A stretch of 64,000 nt of DNA from Lachnospiraceae bacterium (GCA_021770245.1 JAETRI010000013.1:1-64000); one strand, 5' to 3'. Positions 1 through 8,737 are shown, counted from the stretch's first letter. Translations and numbers: made by a program. Notes: generated from the letters alone by a model not told the origin.

Positions 1-10
1 TTTCGCTCAG

Positions 11-174
11 CCAAAAACGCAGCGGTACTAAGCTCGCAAAGGACGCGCTCGCTAAGTGCCCAATGTGGTCAACTTAAGACCTCGGGCGCTCTCCCGCCTG
101 CAGCCTCGGGCGCCCGACAGGGAGCGCCCATGGCCTTAAGTTGACCACATTGCGCTAAGTGCCGGCGTTTTTGG
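11..174. repeat. Older palindromic repeat interrupted by a smaller element
   Basis: The outer arms CCAAAAACGC (11-20) and GCGTTTTTGG (165-174) are perfect reverse complements. The sequence inside each arm is also roughly complementary (ggtactaagc on the left, gctaagtgcc on the right). Removing the 92-bp insert at 61-152 and one direct-repeat copy restores a compact imperfect hairpin of about 60 bp. It lies upstream of the ecf operon and codes for nothing visible. Similar intergenic hairpins are common in Lachnospiraceae as far as I recall; that part is memory, not sequence. Confidence 0.6.
61..152. mobile_element. 92-bp MITE-like palindromic element with 11-bp target duplication
   Basis: The ends are 18-bp perfect terminal inverted repeats (61-78 and 135-152; ends CAATGTGG and CCACATTG). 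The element is flanked on both sides by the same 11 bases, CGCTAAGTGCC, at 50-60 and 153-163. The interior carries a second dyad (gggcgctctccc / gggagcgccc). Perfect terminal repeats plus a flanking duplication are the marks of a non-autonomous transposed element. No transposase is encoded. The transposase family cannot be named from this copy alone. Confidence 0.65.
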
Positions 175-235
175 ATGGTCCCCGATGGATCACCACGCGC
201 CGCCGATATCAGGCCGGGCCGCCGACAGGGTGCAG

Positions 236-255
236 GGCCGGTCATGCGTTTGTCC
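236..255 (+). repeat. Dispersed 20-bp intergenic motif, copy 1
   Basis: The sequence matches GGCCATTCATGCGTTTGTCC except for ATT changed to GGT. Three further copies lie at 3956-3975 (inverted), 21492-21511 and 23765-23784, all between genes. This copy lies just upstream of the ecf promoter. Confidence 0.5.
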
Positions 256-275
256 AGACGGCAGAAGTTTTTGGC

Positions 276-304
276 TTGTAATTCCGGGGGGAATCCATTA
301 CAAT
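276..304 (+). promoter_or_regulatory. Promoter of the ecfA1-ecfA2-ecfT-truA operon
   Basis: A -35 box TTGTAA (276-281) and a -10 box TACAAT (299-304) are separated by exactly 17 bp. Transcription would begin near 311 and leave a 5' leader of about 115 nt before the first ATG. I see no known riboswitch in that leader. Confidence 0.65.
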
Positions 305-425
305 AGGAACGTAACGCAGGACGGGGCAGGACGGAAGGCGCGCGGACGGCGGGGCCGCCCCTCGATTTAAGCGCGCATCGTGTACGCCGGACATTGCAGA
401 CGGGATCGGACAGGACGAAAGAACG

Positions 426-1298
426 ATGGAACAACGGTCAATTATAGAGACGGACAGGCTGGTATATGAATATGTGAGGCGGGACGAGGAAGGCAGGGAG
501 GTGGGCTCTACCCGGGCGGTGGACGACGTGAGCCTGCAGGTGAACCAGGGGGATTTTATTGCGATCCTGGGGCACAACGGCTCCGGAAAATCCACGCTGG
601 CCAAGCATATAAACGCGCTGCTGGTGCCCACTGCGGGGACGGTATGGGTGGACGGGAAGGATACTTCCCTGGAATCGAACGCCTGGGACGTGCGCCAGAC
701 GGCCGGAATGGTATTTCAGAATCCGGACAATCAGATCATCGGCCAGGTGGTGGAGGAGGATGTGGGATTCGGGCCGGAAAACATGGGCGTACCCACCAAG
801 GAAATCTGGGAACGGGTGGAAGAAAGCCTGAAAGCCGTGGGCATGTATGAATTCCGTAAGTATTCCCCAAACAAGCTTTCCGGCGGGCAGAAACAGCGGG
901 TTTCCATAGCGGGGGTGCTGGCCATGCATCCCAAATGCATCGTGCTGGACGAGCCCACAGCCATGCTGGATCCCAACGGACGCAGGGAGGTAATCCGGGC
1001 GGCGCGGGCGTTGAATGATGTGGAGAACGTGACGATTATCCTGATCACCCATTATATGGAAGAGGTTATCCATGCGGATCGGGTTTTGGTGATGGATGCG
1101 GGAAAAGTGGTGATGCAGGGGACGCCCCGGGAGGTCTTTTCCCAGGTGGAGAGACTGAAATCCCTGCGGCTGGACGTGCCCCAGGCTACCCTTCTATCTT
1201 ATGAGCTGAAGAAGGGCGGACTTCCCCTTCCGGACGGGATCCTGACGGCTGAAGAATTGCGGGACGCGTTGTGCGGGTTGGGGACCGGAGGAGAATAA
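426..1298 (+). CDS. ecfA1: ECF transporter ATPase EcfA1
   Basis: This is one of the two ATPases of the energy-coupling factor module, which powers uptake of vitamins and other micronutrients captured by separate membrane S components. At 290 aa it has the usual family length. ABC motifs are complete: Walker [10 protein letters not shown] (residues 49-57), Q-loop Q98, signature LSGGQ (151-155), Walker B ending in the LDEP motif (174-177), and switch His209. It is the first gene of an operon with ecfA2, ecfT and truA. No S component gene is adjacent, as expected for a shared (group II) module serving S components elsewhere. The ATG follows the weak purine run GGACGAAAGAACG. A1 versus A2 is assigned by gene order. 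Confidence 0.93.
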   Translation: MEQRSIIETDRLVYEYVRRDEEGREVGSTRAVDDVSLQVNQGDFIAILGHNGSGKSTLAKHINALLVPTAGTVWVDGKDTSLESNAWDVRQTAGMVFQNPDNQIIGQVVEEDVGFGPENMGVPTKEIWERVEESLKAVGMYEFRKYSPNKLSGGQKQRVSIAGVLAMHPKCIVLDEPTAMLDPNGRREVIRAARALNDVENVTIILITHYMEEVIHADRVLVMDAGKVVMQGTPREVFSQVERLKSLRLDVPQATLLSYELKKGGLPLPDGILTAEELRDALCGLGTGGE

Positions 1299-1384
1299 AG
1301 AAAGGGCCGGATAGACGGCGCGGTATATAAATGCCGCGGCATATAAATGCCGTTTCCCGGAAACAAGGAAGAGGTTGGTGCGCC

Positions 1385-2248
1385 ATGGCAATGGATCTGG
1401 AGCATGTGAATTATGTATACGGTGCGGACACGGAGCTTTCCGTGGCGGCCTTAAAAGATATCTGTCTGCATATAGACGACGGGGAGTTTATCGGCCTGAT
1501 CGGGCATACCGGTTCGGGAAAATCCACGCTGGTGCAGCATTTAAACGGCCTGATCCGGGCGACCAGCGGTACGGTTTCCTATAACGGGTCGAATATTTAC
1601 GATAAGGATTATGACAGAAAGCAGCTGCGCAGCCGGGTGGGCCTTGTCTTCCAATACCCGGAACACCAGCTCTTTGAAATAGACGTCTTCTCGGATGTGT
1701 GTTTCGGGCCGAAGAACCTGGGCCTGGGGAAGGAAGAGACGGAGGCGCGCGCCAGAGAGGCACTGGAACTTGTGGGGATCGGGGAGGAATATTATACCCA
1801 GTCTCCCTTCGATCTGTCAGGAGGGCAGAAGCGGCGGGTGGCCATTGCCGGAGTGCTTGCCATGAAGCCGGATATGCTGGTTCTGGACGAACCCACGGCG
1901 GGGCTGGATCCGAAAGGCAGGGACGAGATCCTGGGGGAGATTTGCCGGCTGCGGGAAAAAACGGGAATGACCGTCGTTCTGGTTTCCCACAGTATGGAGG
2001 ATGTGGCTAATTATGTGGGCCGGATCGTGGTGATGAATAAGGGCAGCATCCTTTTTGACGGTACGCCCCGGGAGGTCTTCCGCCATGTCCGCAAGCTGGA
2101 GGAGGTGGGCCTTGCGGCTCCCCAGGTGACCTATATTATGAACATGCTAAAGGATGCCGGCCTGAAAGTGGATACGGACGTGACGACGCTGAAGGAGGCC
2201 TGCGCATGCATTCTGGAGGCGGTGGGACGGCCGGGCCGGGAAAGCTGA
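1385..2248 (+). CDS. ecfA2: ECF transporter ATPase EcfA2
   Basis: Second ATPase of the shared ECF module; it pairs with EcfA1 and couples to EcfT. An upstream ATG exists at 1331, but the start at 1385 is preferred: it follows AAGGAAGAGG at a good distance and gives the normal N terminus MAMDLEHVNY. The protein is then 287 aa. Walker A is GHTGSGKST (40-48), the signature is LSGGQ (144-148), the LDEP motif ends near residue 170, and the switch His is 202. It lies 86 nt downstream of ecfA1, and ecfT starts 22 nt after it. A short duplication (tataaatgcc) sits in the gap before it. Confidence 0.93.
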   Translation: MAMDLEHVNYVYGADTELSVAALKDICLHIDDGEFIGLIGHTGSGKSTLVQHLNGLIRATSGTVSYNGSNIYDKDYDRKQLRSRVGLVFQYPEHQLFEIDVFSDVCFGPKNLGLGKEETEARAREALELVGIGEEYYTQSPFDLSGGQKRRVAIAGVLAMKPDMLVLDEPTAGLDPKGRDEILGEICRLREKTGMTVVLVSHSMEDVANYVGRIVVMNKGSILFDGTPREVFRHVRKLEEVGLAAPQVTYIMNMLKDAGLKVDTDVTTLKEACACILEAVGRPGRES

Positions 2249-2270
2249 CGGCCGGGAAGGAAAGGCTGGT

Positions 2271-3074
2271 ATGTTAAGAGATATCACTTTGGGCCAATAT
2301 TATCAGACGGATTCCGTGATCCACAGACTGGATCCCCGGGTGAAGCTGACGGCTACGATCGTTTTTATTATCGGGCTTTTTGTGGTGGACAATATATGGG
2401 GATATGCGCTGGCGGCGTTGTTTCTTCTCTGTACGATCCGTCTTTCCCACGTGCCGTTTCGGTTCATGGTGAAGGGGATGAGGGCCATTGTCTTCCTTTT
2501 ACTATTAACCGTGGTTTTCAATCTGTTCTTAACGCCGGGGGAACCGCTGATTTCTCTCTGGAAGCTGCGTATTACGAAGGAAGGGCTCAGGACGGCCGTT
2601 TTTATGGCAGTCCGGCTGAGTTTCCTGATCATAGGCTCTTCCGTTATGACGCTGACCACCACCCCGAACAACTTAACGGACGGGATGGAAAGCCTGTTAA
2701 ATCCTCTGAAAAAATGGAGGGTACCGGTGCATGAGATTTCCATGATGATGTCCATCGCCCTGCGTTTTATTCCCATATTGATGGAGGAGACGGATAAGAT
2801 CATGAAAGCCCAGATCGCAAGGGGGGCGGATTTTGAGAGCGGCAGCCTGATTCGAAAGGCGAAAAGCCTCGTTCCCCTGCTGGTTCCCCTGTTCATATCC
2901 GCATTCCGCCGGGCCAACGACCTGGCGATGGCTATGGAAGCGCGCTGTTACAGGGGAGGGGAGGGCAGAACGAAAATGAAGCCCCTGGTCTACCGGAAAC
3001 GGGATTATGCGGCCTACGGAGTGCTGGCTGCGTATTTTGCATCCTGCGTGGTGGTGGGAAACCTGCTGTTTTGA
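2271..3074 (+). CDS. ecfT: ECF transporter transmembrane protein EcfT
   Basis: Integral membrane T component (267 aa) that links the two ATPases to interchangeable S components. The sequence has several hydrophobic spans, for example around residues 25-60, 70-90 and near the C terminus. It carries the two Ala-Arg motifs of the coupling helices: A-R-G at 183-185 and A-R at 224-225. It ends the transport part of the operon; truA follows after about 130 nt. The promoter at 276-304 probably drives all four genes. Confidence 0.93.
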   Translation: MLRDITLGQYYQTDSVIHRLDPRVKLTATIVFIIGLFVVDNIWGYALAALFLLCTIRLSHVPFRFMVKGMRAIVFLLLLTVVFNLFLTPGEPLISLWKLRITKEGLRTAVFMAVRLSFLIIGSSVMTLTTTPNNLTDGMESLLNPLKKWRVPVHEISMMMSIALRFIPILMEETDKIMKAQIARGADFESGSLIRKAKSLVPLLVPLFISAFRRANDLAMAMEARCYRGGEGRTKMKPLVYRKRDYAAYGVLAAYFASCVVVGNLLF

Positions 3075-3202
3075 CGGGCTGCGGGAAGCCCGCGGGATGC
3101 AGGAATTTCGGATTGTAAACGGAGGCTTACGACCGTGGAATCTGTGCTGCCGGTGAGGCTTCGGAACGGATGCCCATGCACGGCGGCAGAATGAGAGGAG
3201 AC

Positions 3203-3955
3203 ATGAAAAGAGTCATGCTGACCGTGGCTTACGACGGCACGCATTATCACGGCTGGCAGCTCCAGCCGGGCAGAATCACCGTGGAAGGAGTGCTGAACGA
3301 ATGCTTAAGCGGGCTCCTTTCGAAGAAAACGGCCGTGATCGGTGCGAGCCGGACGGATGCGGGAGTACACGCGCTGGGAAATGTGGCGGTGTTCGACACG
3401 GACGCACGGATCCCGGCGGAGAAGTTTTCGTATGCACTGAACCAGCGCCTGCCGGAGGATATCCGCATCCGCGGTTCCAGACAGGTGCCCTCCTCTTTTC
3501 ATCCCAGGAAAACGGCCAGCGTCAAGACCTACGAATACCGCATTTTAAACGAAGAGTTTCCCGACCCGGTAAAACGGCTGTACAGTTATTTTACCTATCG
3601 GCCGCTGGATGAAAAACGGATGCAGGAAGCGGCGGCTTACGTGGTGGGAGAACACGATTTTGCCAGCTTCTGCAGCGCGGGCGCGCAGACGGATACCACG
3701 GTACGGACGATCTATGACTGCCGGGTGGATCGCTTGGATACGGAAATCGTGCTGCGGATATCCGGTTCCGGCTTCCTTTATAATATGGTGCGCATCATCG
3801 CGGGAACCCTGATGGAGGTGGGAAAGGGAAATATCCCTCCGGAAGCCATGGAAGGGATTCTGAAGGCCGCAGACCGCCGTGCCGCCGGTCCTACCGCGCC
3901 GCCGGAGGGCCTGACCCTGCTGTCTTACCGCTTCCCGGAGCTGGAGGGACGGTAA
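3203..3955 (+). CDS. truA: tRNA pseudouridine(38-40) synthase TruA
   Basis: Converts uridines 38-40 in the tRNA anticodon stem-loop to pseudouridine. The protein is about 250 aa, normal for the family. The catalytic motif SRTDAGVHA is intact, with the nucleophilic Asp at residue 52. An in-frame ATG at 3170 would add 11 unlikely residues. The ATG at 3203 gives the typical MKRVMLTVAYDGT start, although the GAGAGGAG just upstream is only 2 nt away; the ATG at 3215 is an alternative. ecfT-truA adjacency before rplM-rpsI is a common Firmicutes order. Confidence 0.94.
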   Translation: MKRVMLTVAYDGTHYHGWQLQPGRITVEGVLNECLSGLLSKKTAVIGASRTDAGVHALGNVAVFDTDARIPAEKFSYALNQRLPEDIRIRGSRQVPSSFHPRKTASVKTYEYRILNEEFPDPVKRLYSYFTYRPLDEKRMQEAAAYVVGEHDFASFCSAGAQTDTTVRTIYDCRVDRLDTEIVLRISGSGFLYNMVRIIAGTLMEVGKGNIPPEAMEGILKAADRRAAGPTAPPEGLTLLSYRFPELEGR

Positions 3956-3975
3956 GGACAAACGCATGAATGGCC
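3956..3975 (-). repeat. Dispersed 20-bp intergenic motif, copy 2 (inverted)
   Basis: This is the exact reverse complement of GGCCATTCATGCGTTTGTCC, starting directly after the truA stop codon. It has the opposite orientation to the other three copies in the window. Confidence 0.55.
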
Positions 3976-4049
3976 CCGAGGCCCCTGCGGGGGTACCTGA
4001 AATGCTGCCAGATTTCTGCGAAAATAAAGGAAAATCGCCGAAAAAGTTA

Positions 4050-4078
4050 TTGACACGCCTGGGGGCGTATAATATAAT
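4050..4078 (+). promoter_or_regulatory. Consensus promoter of rplM-rpsI
   Basis: A perfect -35 TTGACA (4050-4055) and perfect -10 TATAAT (4073-4078) are separated by 17 bp. This is the strongest promoter by consensus in the window, fitting a ribosomal protein operon. The start site should fall near 4085. Confidence 0.88.
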
Positions 4079-4084
4079 AATCAA

Positions 4085-4346
4085 ATGTGATGAAGTAAAA
4101 AAATGCCTTACCAAAGCCCCGGAAAGGTATTTTTGAATAGAAGCATCCAAGCGGACGGCCCCCAATTCCCAGGGCAGTCCACATAGCAATCCATAGGGGA
4201 CTGCCTTACGCGGGTATGTCCCAATCGGACAGATCAATGGAGATACCAGGGTGGAAGGCGTTTTGAGTTTTCCTCCCCCAAGTTTGTGTCTGCGCTGTGT
4301 CCACAAACTTGAAATGCGAAAAAACAGTGTAGAAATGAGGTAAGCG
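4085..4346 (+). promoter_or_regulatory. Structured leader of rplM-rpsI, candidate ribosomal-protein leader
   Basis: About 260 nt separate the promoter from the L13 start codon. Three hairpins can be drawn. The first (4099-4109 with 4124-4134, 10 of 11 pairs) ends in TTTTT right after the transcription start, so it could terminate early. The second pairs GGCAGTCC (4173-4180) with GGACTGCC (4198-4205). The third pairs CAAGTTTGTG (4279-4288) with CACAAACTTG (4302-4311). L13 leaders that bind the r-protein are known in Firmicutes; I cannot confirm a match to that family by eye. Confidence 0.5.
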
Positions 4347-4775
4347 ATGAAAACATTTATGGCGAATCCGGCTGAAATTGATAGAAAGTGGTATGTGATC
4401 GATGCAGAGGGCCAGACCCTGGGCCGCCTTGCTTCCGAAGTTGCCAAGATCCTGAGAGGCAAGAACAAACCGCAGTTTACGCCTCATGTCGATACGGGCG
4501 ATTATGTGATTATTATCAATGCGGAGAAGGTTGCCGTGACAGGCAGGAAGCTGGATCAGAAGATTTATCATCATCATTCCGATTACGTGGGCGGGATGAA
4601 AGAAACCACCCTGAGAGATAAGCTGGCGAAGAAGCCGGAGCAGGTAATCGAACTGGCCGTCAAGGGAATGCTCCCGAAAGGACCTTTAGGAAGACAGATG
4701 TACAGCAAGCTTCACGTATATGCGGGACCGGAGCATAAGCATGAAGCCCAAAAACCGGAAGTACTGGCACTTTAA
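4347..4775 (+). CDS. rplM: 50S ribosomal protein L13
   Basis: Large-subunit protein L13 (142 aa, normal length), an early assembly protein. It begins [20 protein letters not shown] and carries the family stretch [17 protein letters not shown] near the C terminus. The ATG follows GAGGT at a suitable distance. It is followed 32 nt later by rpsI, the usual bacterial pairing, and is expressed from the consensus promoter at 4050-4078. Confidence 0.98.
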   Translation: MKTFMANPAEIDRKWYVIDAEGQTLGRLASEVAKILRGKNKPQFTPHVDTGDYVIIINAEKVAVTGRKLDQKIYHHHSDYVGGMKETTLRDKLAKKPEQVIELAVKGMLPKGPLGRQMYSKLHVYAGPEHKHEAQKPEVLAL

Positions 4776-4807
4776 TCCGAAGGATTCTATAGAGGAGGAA
4801 ATAGAAA

Positions 4808-5203
4808 ATGGCTAACGCAGCAAGATATTATGGAACTGGCAGAAGGAAGAAATCCATCGCAAGAGTTTATCTGGTACCCGGAACCGGAACCATTACCATT
4901 AATAAAAGACCTATCGACGAATATTTCGGCCTTGAGACGCTTAAGGTGATCGTTCGTCAGCCCCTGGTGGCAACGGATACGGACGGAAAGTTCGATATCA
5001 AGGTGAACGTGAAGGGCGGCGGTTATACCGGACAGGCGGGCGCTATCAGACACGGTGTCGCAAGGGCGCTTCTGGAGGCGGACGCGGATTTCCGGCCCGT
5101 CCTGAAGAAGGCCGGATATCTGACCCGTGACCCTCGTATGAAGGAAAGAAAGAAGTACGGCCTCAAAGCCGCAAGGCGGGCGCCGCAGTTCTCCAAGAGA
5201 TAG
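4808..5203 (+). CDS. rpsI: 30S ribosomal protein S9
   Basis: Small-subunit protein S9 (131 aa). It starts with the typical [14 protein letters not shown] segment. The C-terminal tail is basic and ends FSKR, the part that reaches the P-site tRNA. A strong GAGGAGG lies upstream of the ATG. It is the last gene of the operon; a terminator follows at 5231-5259. Confidence 0.98.
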   Translation: MANAARYYGTGRRKKSIARVYLVPGTGTITINKRPIDEYFGLETLKVIVRQPLVATDTDGKFDIKVNVKGGGYTGQAGAIRHGVARALLEADADFRPVLKKAGYLTRDPRMKERKKYGLKAARRAPQFSKR

Positions 5204-5230
5204 GCAGAACACAAGATTTCAAGAATATAT

Positions 5231-5259
5231 ACTCCGCAGGTTTTCCTGCGGAGTATTTT
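5231..5259 (+). terminator. Intrinsic terminator of rplM-rpsI
   Basis: A perfect 10-bp stem ACTCCGCAGG / CCTGCGGAGT with a TTTT loop is followed by ATTTT. Confidence 0.88.
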
Positions 5260-5265
5260 GCTCTA

Positions 5266-5294
5266 TTAACATTTTGAATTATTTAGGCTATAAT
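5266..5294 (+). promoter_or_regulatory. Promoter of the antitoxin-Zeta-like pair
   Basis: TTAACA (5266-5271), 17 bp, then TATAAT (5289-5294). It lies directly after the rpsI terminator and 41 bp before the first gene of the AT-rich pair. There are no clear operator dyads. Confidence 0.7.
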
Positions 5295-5335
5295 ATATTT
5301 TAAGCTTATACAGTTTTCATAATGGAGGTGCGGGT

Positions 5336-5515
5336 ATGTGCGATGTTAAAAAATTTGAAAAAATCTATGAGGATATAAAAACTCTCCAACCGGAAGATAC
5401 TTTACAGCTTGTACTGGAGGCTGAAACAGAAGAACAAAAAAGTTTTTATGAAATGGTAGGAGATTTCCTTCTGCAAAAGAGACAGCGTCAGGTGATAGAA
5501 AGGAACCTTTTTTAG
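5336..5515 (+). CDS. Small 59-aa protein, candidate antitoxin
   Basis: An acidic, Gln/Glu-rich 59-residue protein beginning MCDVKKFEKIYEDIK and ending IERNLF. A strong GGAGGTG sits 5 nt before the ATG. The stop codon TAG shares its last base with the GTG start of the downstream Zeta-like kinase, so the two are translationally coupled. Predicted to be mostly helical. I do not recognise the family and it does not look like the classical Epsilon antitoxin. Position, size and coupling suggest an antitoxin; this is inference. Confidence 0.6.
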   Translation: MCDVKKFEKIYEDIKTLQPEDTLQLVLEAETEEQKSFYEMVGDFLLQKRQRQVIERNLF

Positions 5516-6081
5516 TGAAAAAATATATTATAATAGCAGGTGTTAATGGAGTGGGTAAATCGACGTTGTATCAATCATTGCAAAGCCTGCAGGACATGCC
5601 GAGGGTGAATACAGATGAAATATTGAGAGATTTTGGCGATTGGAGAAATATGGCTGATGTGATGACAGCCGGGAAAATTGCAGTGAAGAAGATTGATCAG
5701 TATTTTGGTGAAAGCATCACTTTTAACCAGGAGACTACATTGTGTGGGAAATCAATTTTAAACAATATAGCTAAGGCTAAGGATAGAGGATATTTTATAG
5801 AACTGCACTATATTGGCGTTGAGGAAGTAGATATTGCTAAAGAAAGAGTAGCGATGCGCGTAAAACAGGGTGGTCACGGCATTGCCGAAAAGGATATTGA
5901 AAGAAGATATATTGATACGTTTATTAATTTGAAAATTGTCCTGCCAAAATGTGATTTGGCAGCGTTCTATGATAATACAATTGAATTTCGCAGGTTTGCG
6001 ATTTATAAAAATGGAAAGCCGGTAAGAGTTTCGCATGATGTGCCGATGTGGTATGAAAAATTCATAGAAAATGTAAAATAG
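5515..6081 (+). CDS. Zeta-toxin-family ATP-binding kinase
   Basis: P-loop protein of 188 aa, from a GTG start that overlaps the upstream stop codon. It has Walker A GVNGVGKST (residues 9-17), FNQETTL near residue 72, and a GGHGI....I.RRY segment like the substrate-binding motif of Zeta toxins. Zeta toxins phosphorylate UDP-N-acetylglucosamine or related UDP sugars; whether this one does is not shown. AT-rich composition differs sharply from the flanking ribosomal genes and suggests recent transfer. Short relatives also occur as orphan P-loop kinases. Confidence 0.72.
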   Translation: MKKYIIIAGVNGVGKSTLYQSLQSLQDMPRVNTDEILRDFGDWRNMADVMTAGKIAVKKIDQYFGESITFNQETTLCGKSILNNIAKAKDRGYFIELHYIGVEEVDIAKERVAMRVKQGGHGIAEKDIERRYIDTFINLKIVLPKCDLAAFYDNTIEFRRFAIYKNGKPVRVSHDVPMWYEKFIENVK

Positions 6082-6296
6082 AGAGTGGTAAATTATATGA
6101 TGAAAAGCTGTGAGGCAATATAAAATTATGTGGGTAAGTGACACGTAACTAACAAAGCGCTTGAAAATGCCGTATTTTAGGTGCTTGAAACTATCCAAGA
6201 GATTACTACAAGAAGAATAATGAAATTAGTAAAACCCTTGAGAATCCGAAGATTTTATATGGATAAGGTCCGTGGATTTTTTATAGTCAGTCGCTG

Positions 6297-7184
6297 TCAC
6301 TCTATATTTTCCTTCATCATCATCAAAAATTTTTCGGCAGGTTTGGAGAAGATCTGATACCTTTTCCAGATCATATACATTTCTATTTCGATTGTGGGTG
6401 CCAGAGGGCGGAAACAAAGCCTGCTGTCACCGGAGGTATTGATGATCCTGTCAAAGCATACGGCATATCCAAACCCTTCTTCCACAAGCAGGGAGGCATT
6501 AAAAAGCAGATTGTAAGTCATAACAATATTAAGTTCCGAGATACTGCGCTTCATCCACTGGATAAGCTCCCCGGCGTCTGACTCCTGCTGGGAGATCAGC
6601 AACGGCCGTTCCCATAAATCTTCCGGAGTGATGTATTCCTTTTCTGCCAGGGGCGAATCTTTCGGCATCAAAACGCCCCAGACATCTTTTGATGGAAGCT
6701 TCAATGCCTCATATTTCGTCAGGTCAGGTGTGCCGAACACAATGCCGAAATCAATCAGCCCCTTATCCAGCTGTTCCCTGACGAATATGGCATTTCCGCT
6801 GGAAATGTGGTAATGGATTCCGGGATAAAGTTCTTTCAGCTTTCCGGCTGCCTTTGCCAGCAGGCGCATGCTGTCTGTTTCTCCTGCACCGATATAGACA
6901 TCTCCGATAATAACATTGTCAGAGAGTGCGATTTCATGTTCCGTTTTCTTTACCAGATCCAGAATTTCTTCTGCCCGTTTTCTGAGAACCATCCCTTCTT
7001 CTGTCAATGTCACTTTGCGGGAGCCTTTCGTACCGCGGATCAGCAGCTGTTTTCCCAGTTCCTTTTCCATGTTTTTGATCTGCGTGGAAAGTGTGGGCTG
7101 TGAGAGATGGAGAGATTCGGCAGCCCGTATGATGCTTTGTTCCCTTGCGATAGCAAGAAAATACTGAAGTACCCTTATTTCCAT
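6297..7184 (-). CDS. LysR-family transcriptional regulator
   Basis: A 295-aa regulator with an N-terminal winged helix-turn-helix (residues 1-60; ESLHLSQPTLSTQIKNMEKE) and a C-terminal substrate-binding domain. The start at 7184 (MEIRVLQYF) is chosen because AAGGAG lies 7 nt upstream; the longer frame to 7238 lacks such a site. It is divergent from the truncated alpha/beta hydrolase at 7.6 kb, its likely former target. The inducer is unknown. Confidence 0.9.
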   Translation of the reverse strand: MEIRVLQYFLAIAREQSIIRAAESLHLSQPTLSTQIKNMEKELGKQLLIRGTKGSRKVTLTEEGMVLRKRAEEILDLVKKTEHEIALSDNVIIGDVYIGAGETDSMRLLAKAAGKLKELYPGIHYHISSGNAIFVREQLDKGLIDFGIVFGTPDLTKYEALKLPSKDVWGVLMPKDSPLAEKEYITPEDLWERPLLISQQESDAGELIQWMKRSISELNIVMTYNLLFNASLLVEEGFGYAVCFDRIINTSGDSRLCFRPLAPTIEIEMYMIWKRYQIFSKPAEKFLMMMKENIE

Positions 7185-7611
7185 ATACATACTCCTTATT
7201 TTATGTTCTGTTATCTGTCCTGTCCCAAAAGATACCATCTGTCAGTATCAGAAAATCCTAAATAGATCTTAACAAGAATTTCAATAGGTTTTAACTATGC
7301 AAACAAATTATATATAAATATTTGCTATTTTTTTTCCCGGTTTTATAGTGAACATCAGAGAGAACATCTGCTTGGCAGGGTCCATAAGGAAGAAAAAGGA
7401 TCTCCTGTCTGGATTATCTGAAATTGTTTAGATATTATTGTGAATTCTTTTATCCTGCCATGCTAATCTGAACATAGAGAGGCCCTTTGTATTTATGCTC
7501 AGGAAAGCGAATGGGTCAGACCACAGTGGCAGACATTGTGGGTATACAGGAAAGCATGGCCGGAAAAGGAGAACACGGGAAGTGACGATTAAGAAAAAAC
7601 AGATGGTCCAA
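7185..7611. other. Non-coding stretch between lysR and the truncated hydrolase
   Basis: About 430 bp, AT-rich up to about 7450. It probably holds the divergent LysR-controlled promoters, but I cannot place a convincing LysR box or promoter. From about 7500 there are short open frames without good start signals; they probably contain debris from the missing 5' part of the hydrolase gene. Confidence 0.4.
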
Positions 7612-8305
7612 CATTATGATGGGCTTTCCAGGGAATGTGTCGTCACCGGATATCTTTGTGGAGAATTTCAGTGCTGCAGTGGATTTTCTTGGCTTACAGC
7701 GATTGGTAGACCGGGAAAAGATTGGGGTAATCGGTATCTGCGGTTCTGGCGGTTTTGCGCTTTCCGCAGCGCAGTGTGACACCAGAATCCGGGCAGTTGC
7801 CGTAATGAGTATGTATGATCTGAATGTGGCGGTCAGAGGGAATATGAACAGGGAGGAACTCCAGGCTGCAAAAGAGCGCCTGTCAAGGCAGCGGTGGGTG
7901 GATGCAGAAAACGGATATCCAGAGTATCTGCCGGGATTTCCGGAGCAGCCCATCGATAAGGTGCCGGAGGATATACCGGAACCGGGAGCAGAGTGGTTCC
8001 GCTTCTATGCCTTGAAAAGAGGCCATCATCCGAATGCCAGAGGCGGGTTTACCACCGCAAGTGAGTTGGCAATCATGAATTTCCGTCCATTGGATTTTAT
8101 TGATGAAATATCTCCCCGTCCGATTTTATTTGTAGCAGGCGACAGGGTACATTCCCGCTTTTTCAGTGACATAGCTTATGAGAGGGATTTAGAGCCGAAA
8201 GAAATGTTGGTTGTGGAGGATGCGGAGCATATTGACCTGTATGACCGCAGAGACCGTATTCCTTTTGACAGGCTGGCTGAATTTTTTACGGTAAATGTGC
8301 AGTAA
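7612..8305 (+). pseudogene. Alpha/beta hydrolase lacking its N-terminal part
   Basis: About 229 residues matching the middle and C-terminal part of an alpha/beta hydrolase. The nucleophile-elbow-like GICGSGG lies near residue 43, a VAGDR segment near 175, and a late His in AEHIDLYD. Relatives carry some 90-100 further N-terminal residues with the first strands and the oxyanion region. Those are absent here and the reading frame breaks just upstream of 7616. The ATG ATG at 7616 has no good ribosome binding site. Most likely a 5'-truncated gene; a shortened product cannot be excluded. Confidence 0.65.
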
Positions 8306-8311
8306 CAAAAA

Positions 8312-8647
8312 CTAAAATGTATTTGCTATCATTTCTTTATAGGATAAGCCCCACGCTTCCATGGAATCAATGATGGGCCGCATAGATTCACCTAGCTCAC
8401 TCAATGCATATTCTACACGCGGAGGGACTTCTGGGTATACGGTTCGTGTGATAATCCCATCTTCTTCTAAAGAACGCAAGCTGTCGGTCAACACTTTCTG
8501 GCTGATCCCTTCCAGGTCTTTTTTCAATTCGTTGAAGCGCCAAGGACGTACACGGAGATTTCGTATGATCAGCAGTTTCCATTTGCTCCCGATCAACGCT
8601 ACAGTGGTAGCTACAGGGCAGGCGGGCATTTCCTCTTTTGTCAGCAT
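8312..8647 (-). CDS. HxlR-family transcriptional regulator
   Basis: A 111-aa winged-helix regulator of the HxlR/YodB type. It has an early Cys in MPACPVATTVALIG and the family stretch GISQKVLTDSLRSLEEDGII. The early Cys is the redox sensor in several family members. TGGAGGTATCGAT precedes the ATG. It is divergent from the MATE transporter, and dyads in the shared intergenic region (8738-8779) suggest that it controls that gene. Inducer unknown. Confidence 0.9.
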   Translation of the reverse strand: MLTKEEMPACPVATTVALIGSKWKLLIIRNLRVRPWRFNELKKDLEGISQKVLTDSLRSLEEDGIITRTVYPEVPPRVEYALSELGESMRPIIDSMEAWGLSYKEMIANTF

Positions 8648-8737
8648 ATCGATACCTCCATAAGTTCATATTTGAATATTACATACAAATTATAATCTAA
8701 TGTGGGAATTACGTCAAGTAAGGCATGATGGGTGGGT

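Noticed and set aside
305..425. Possible riboswitch upstream of ecfA1
   Set aside because: The leader is short and shows no conserved riboswitch core; only a small GC hairpin.
3545..4468. 307-residue minus-strand open frame across truA and the rplM leader
   Set aside because: It runs antisense to truA and rplM, both clearly coding, has no ribosome binding site and resembles no family.
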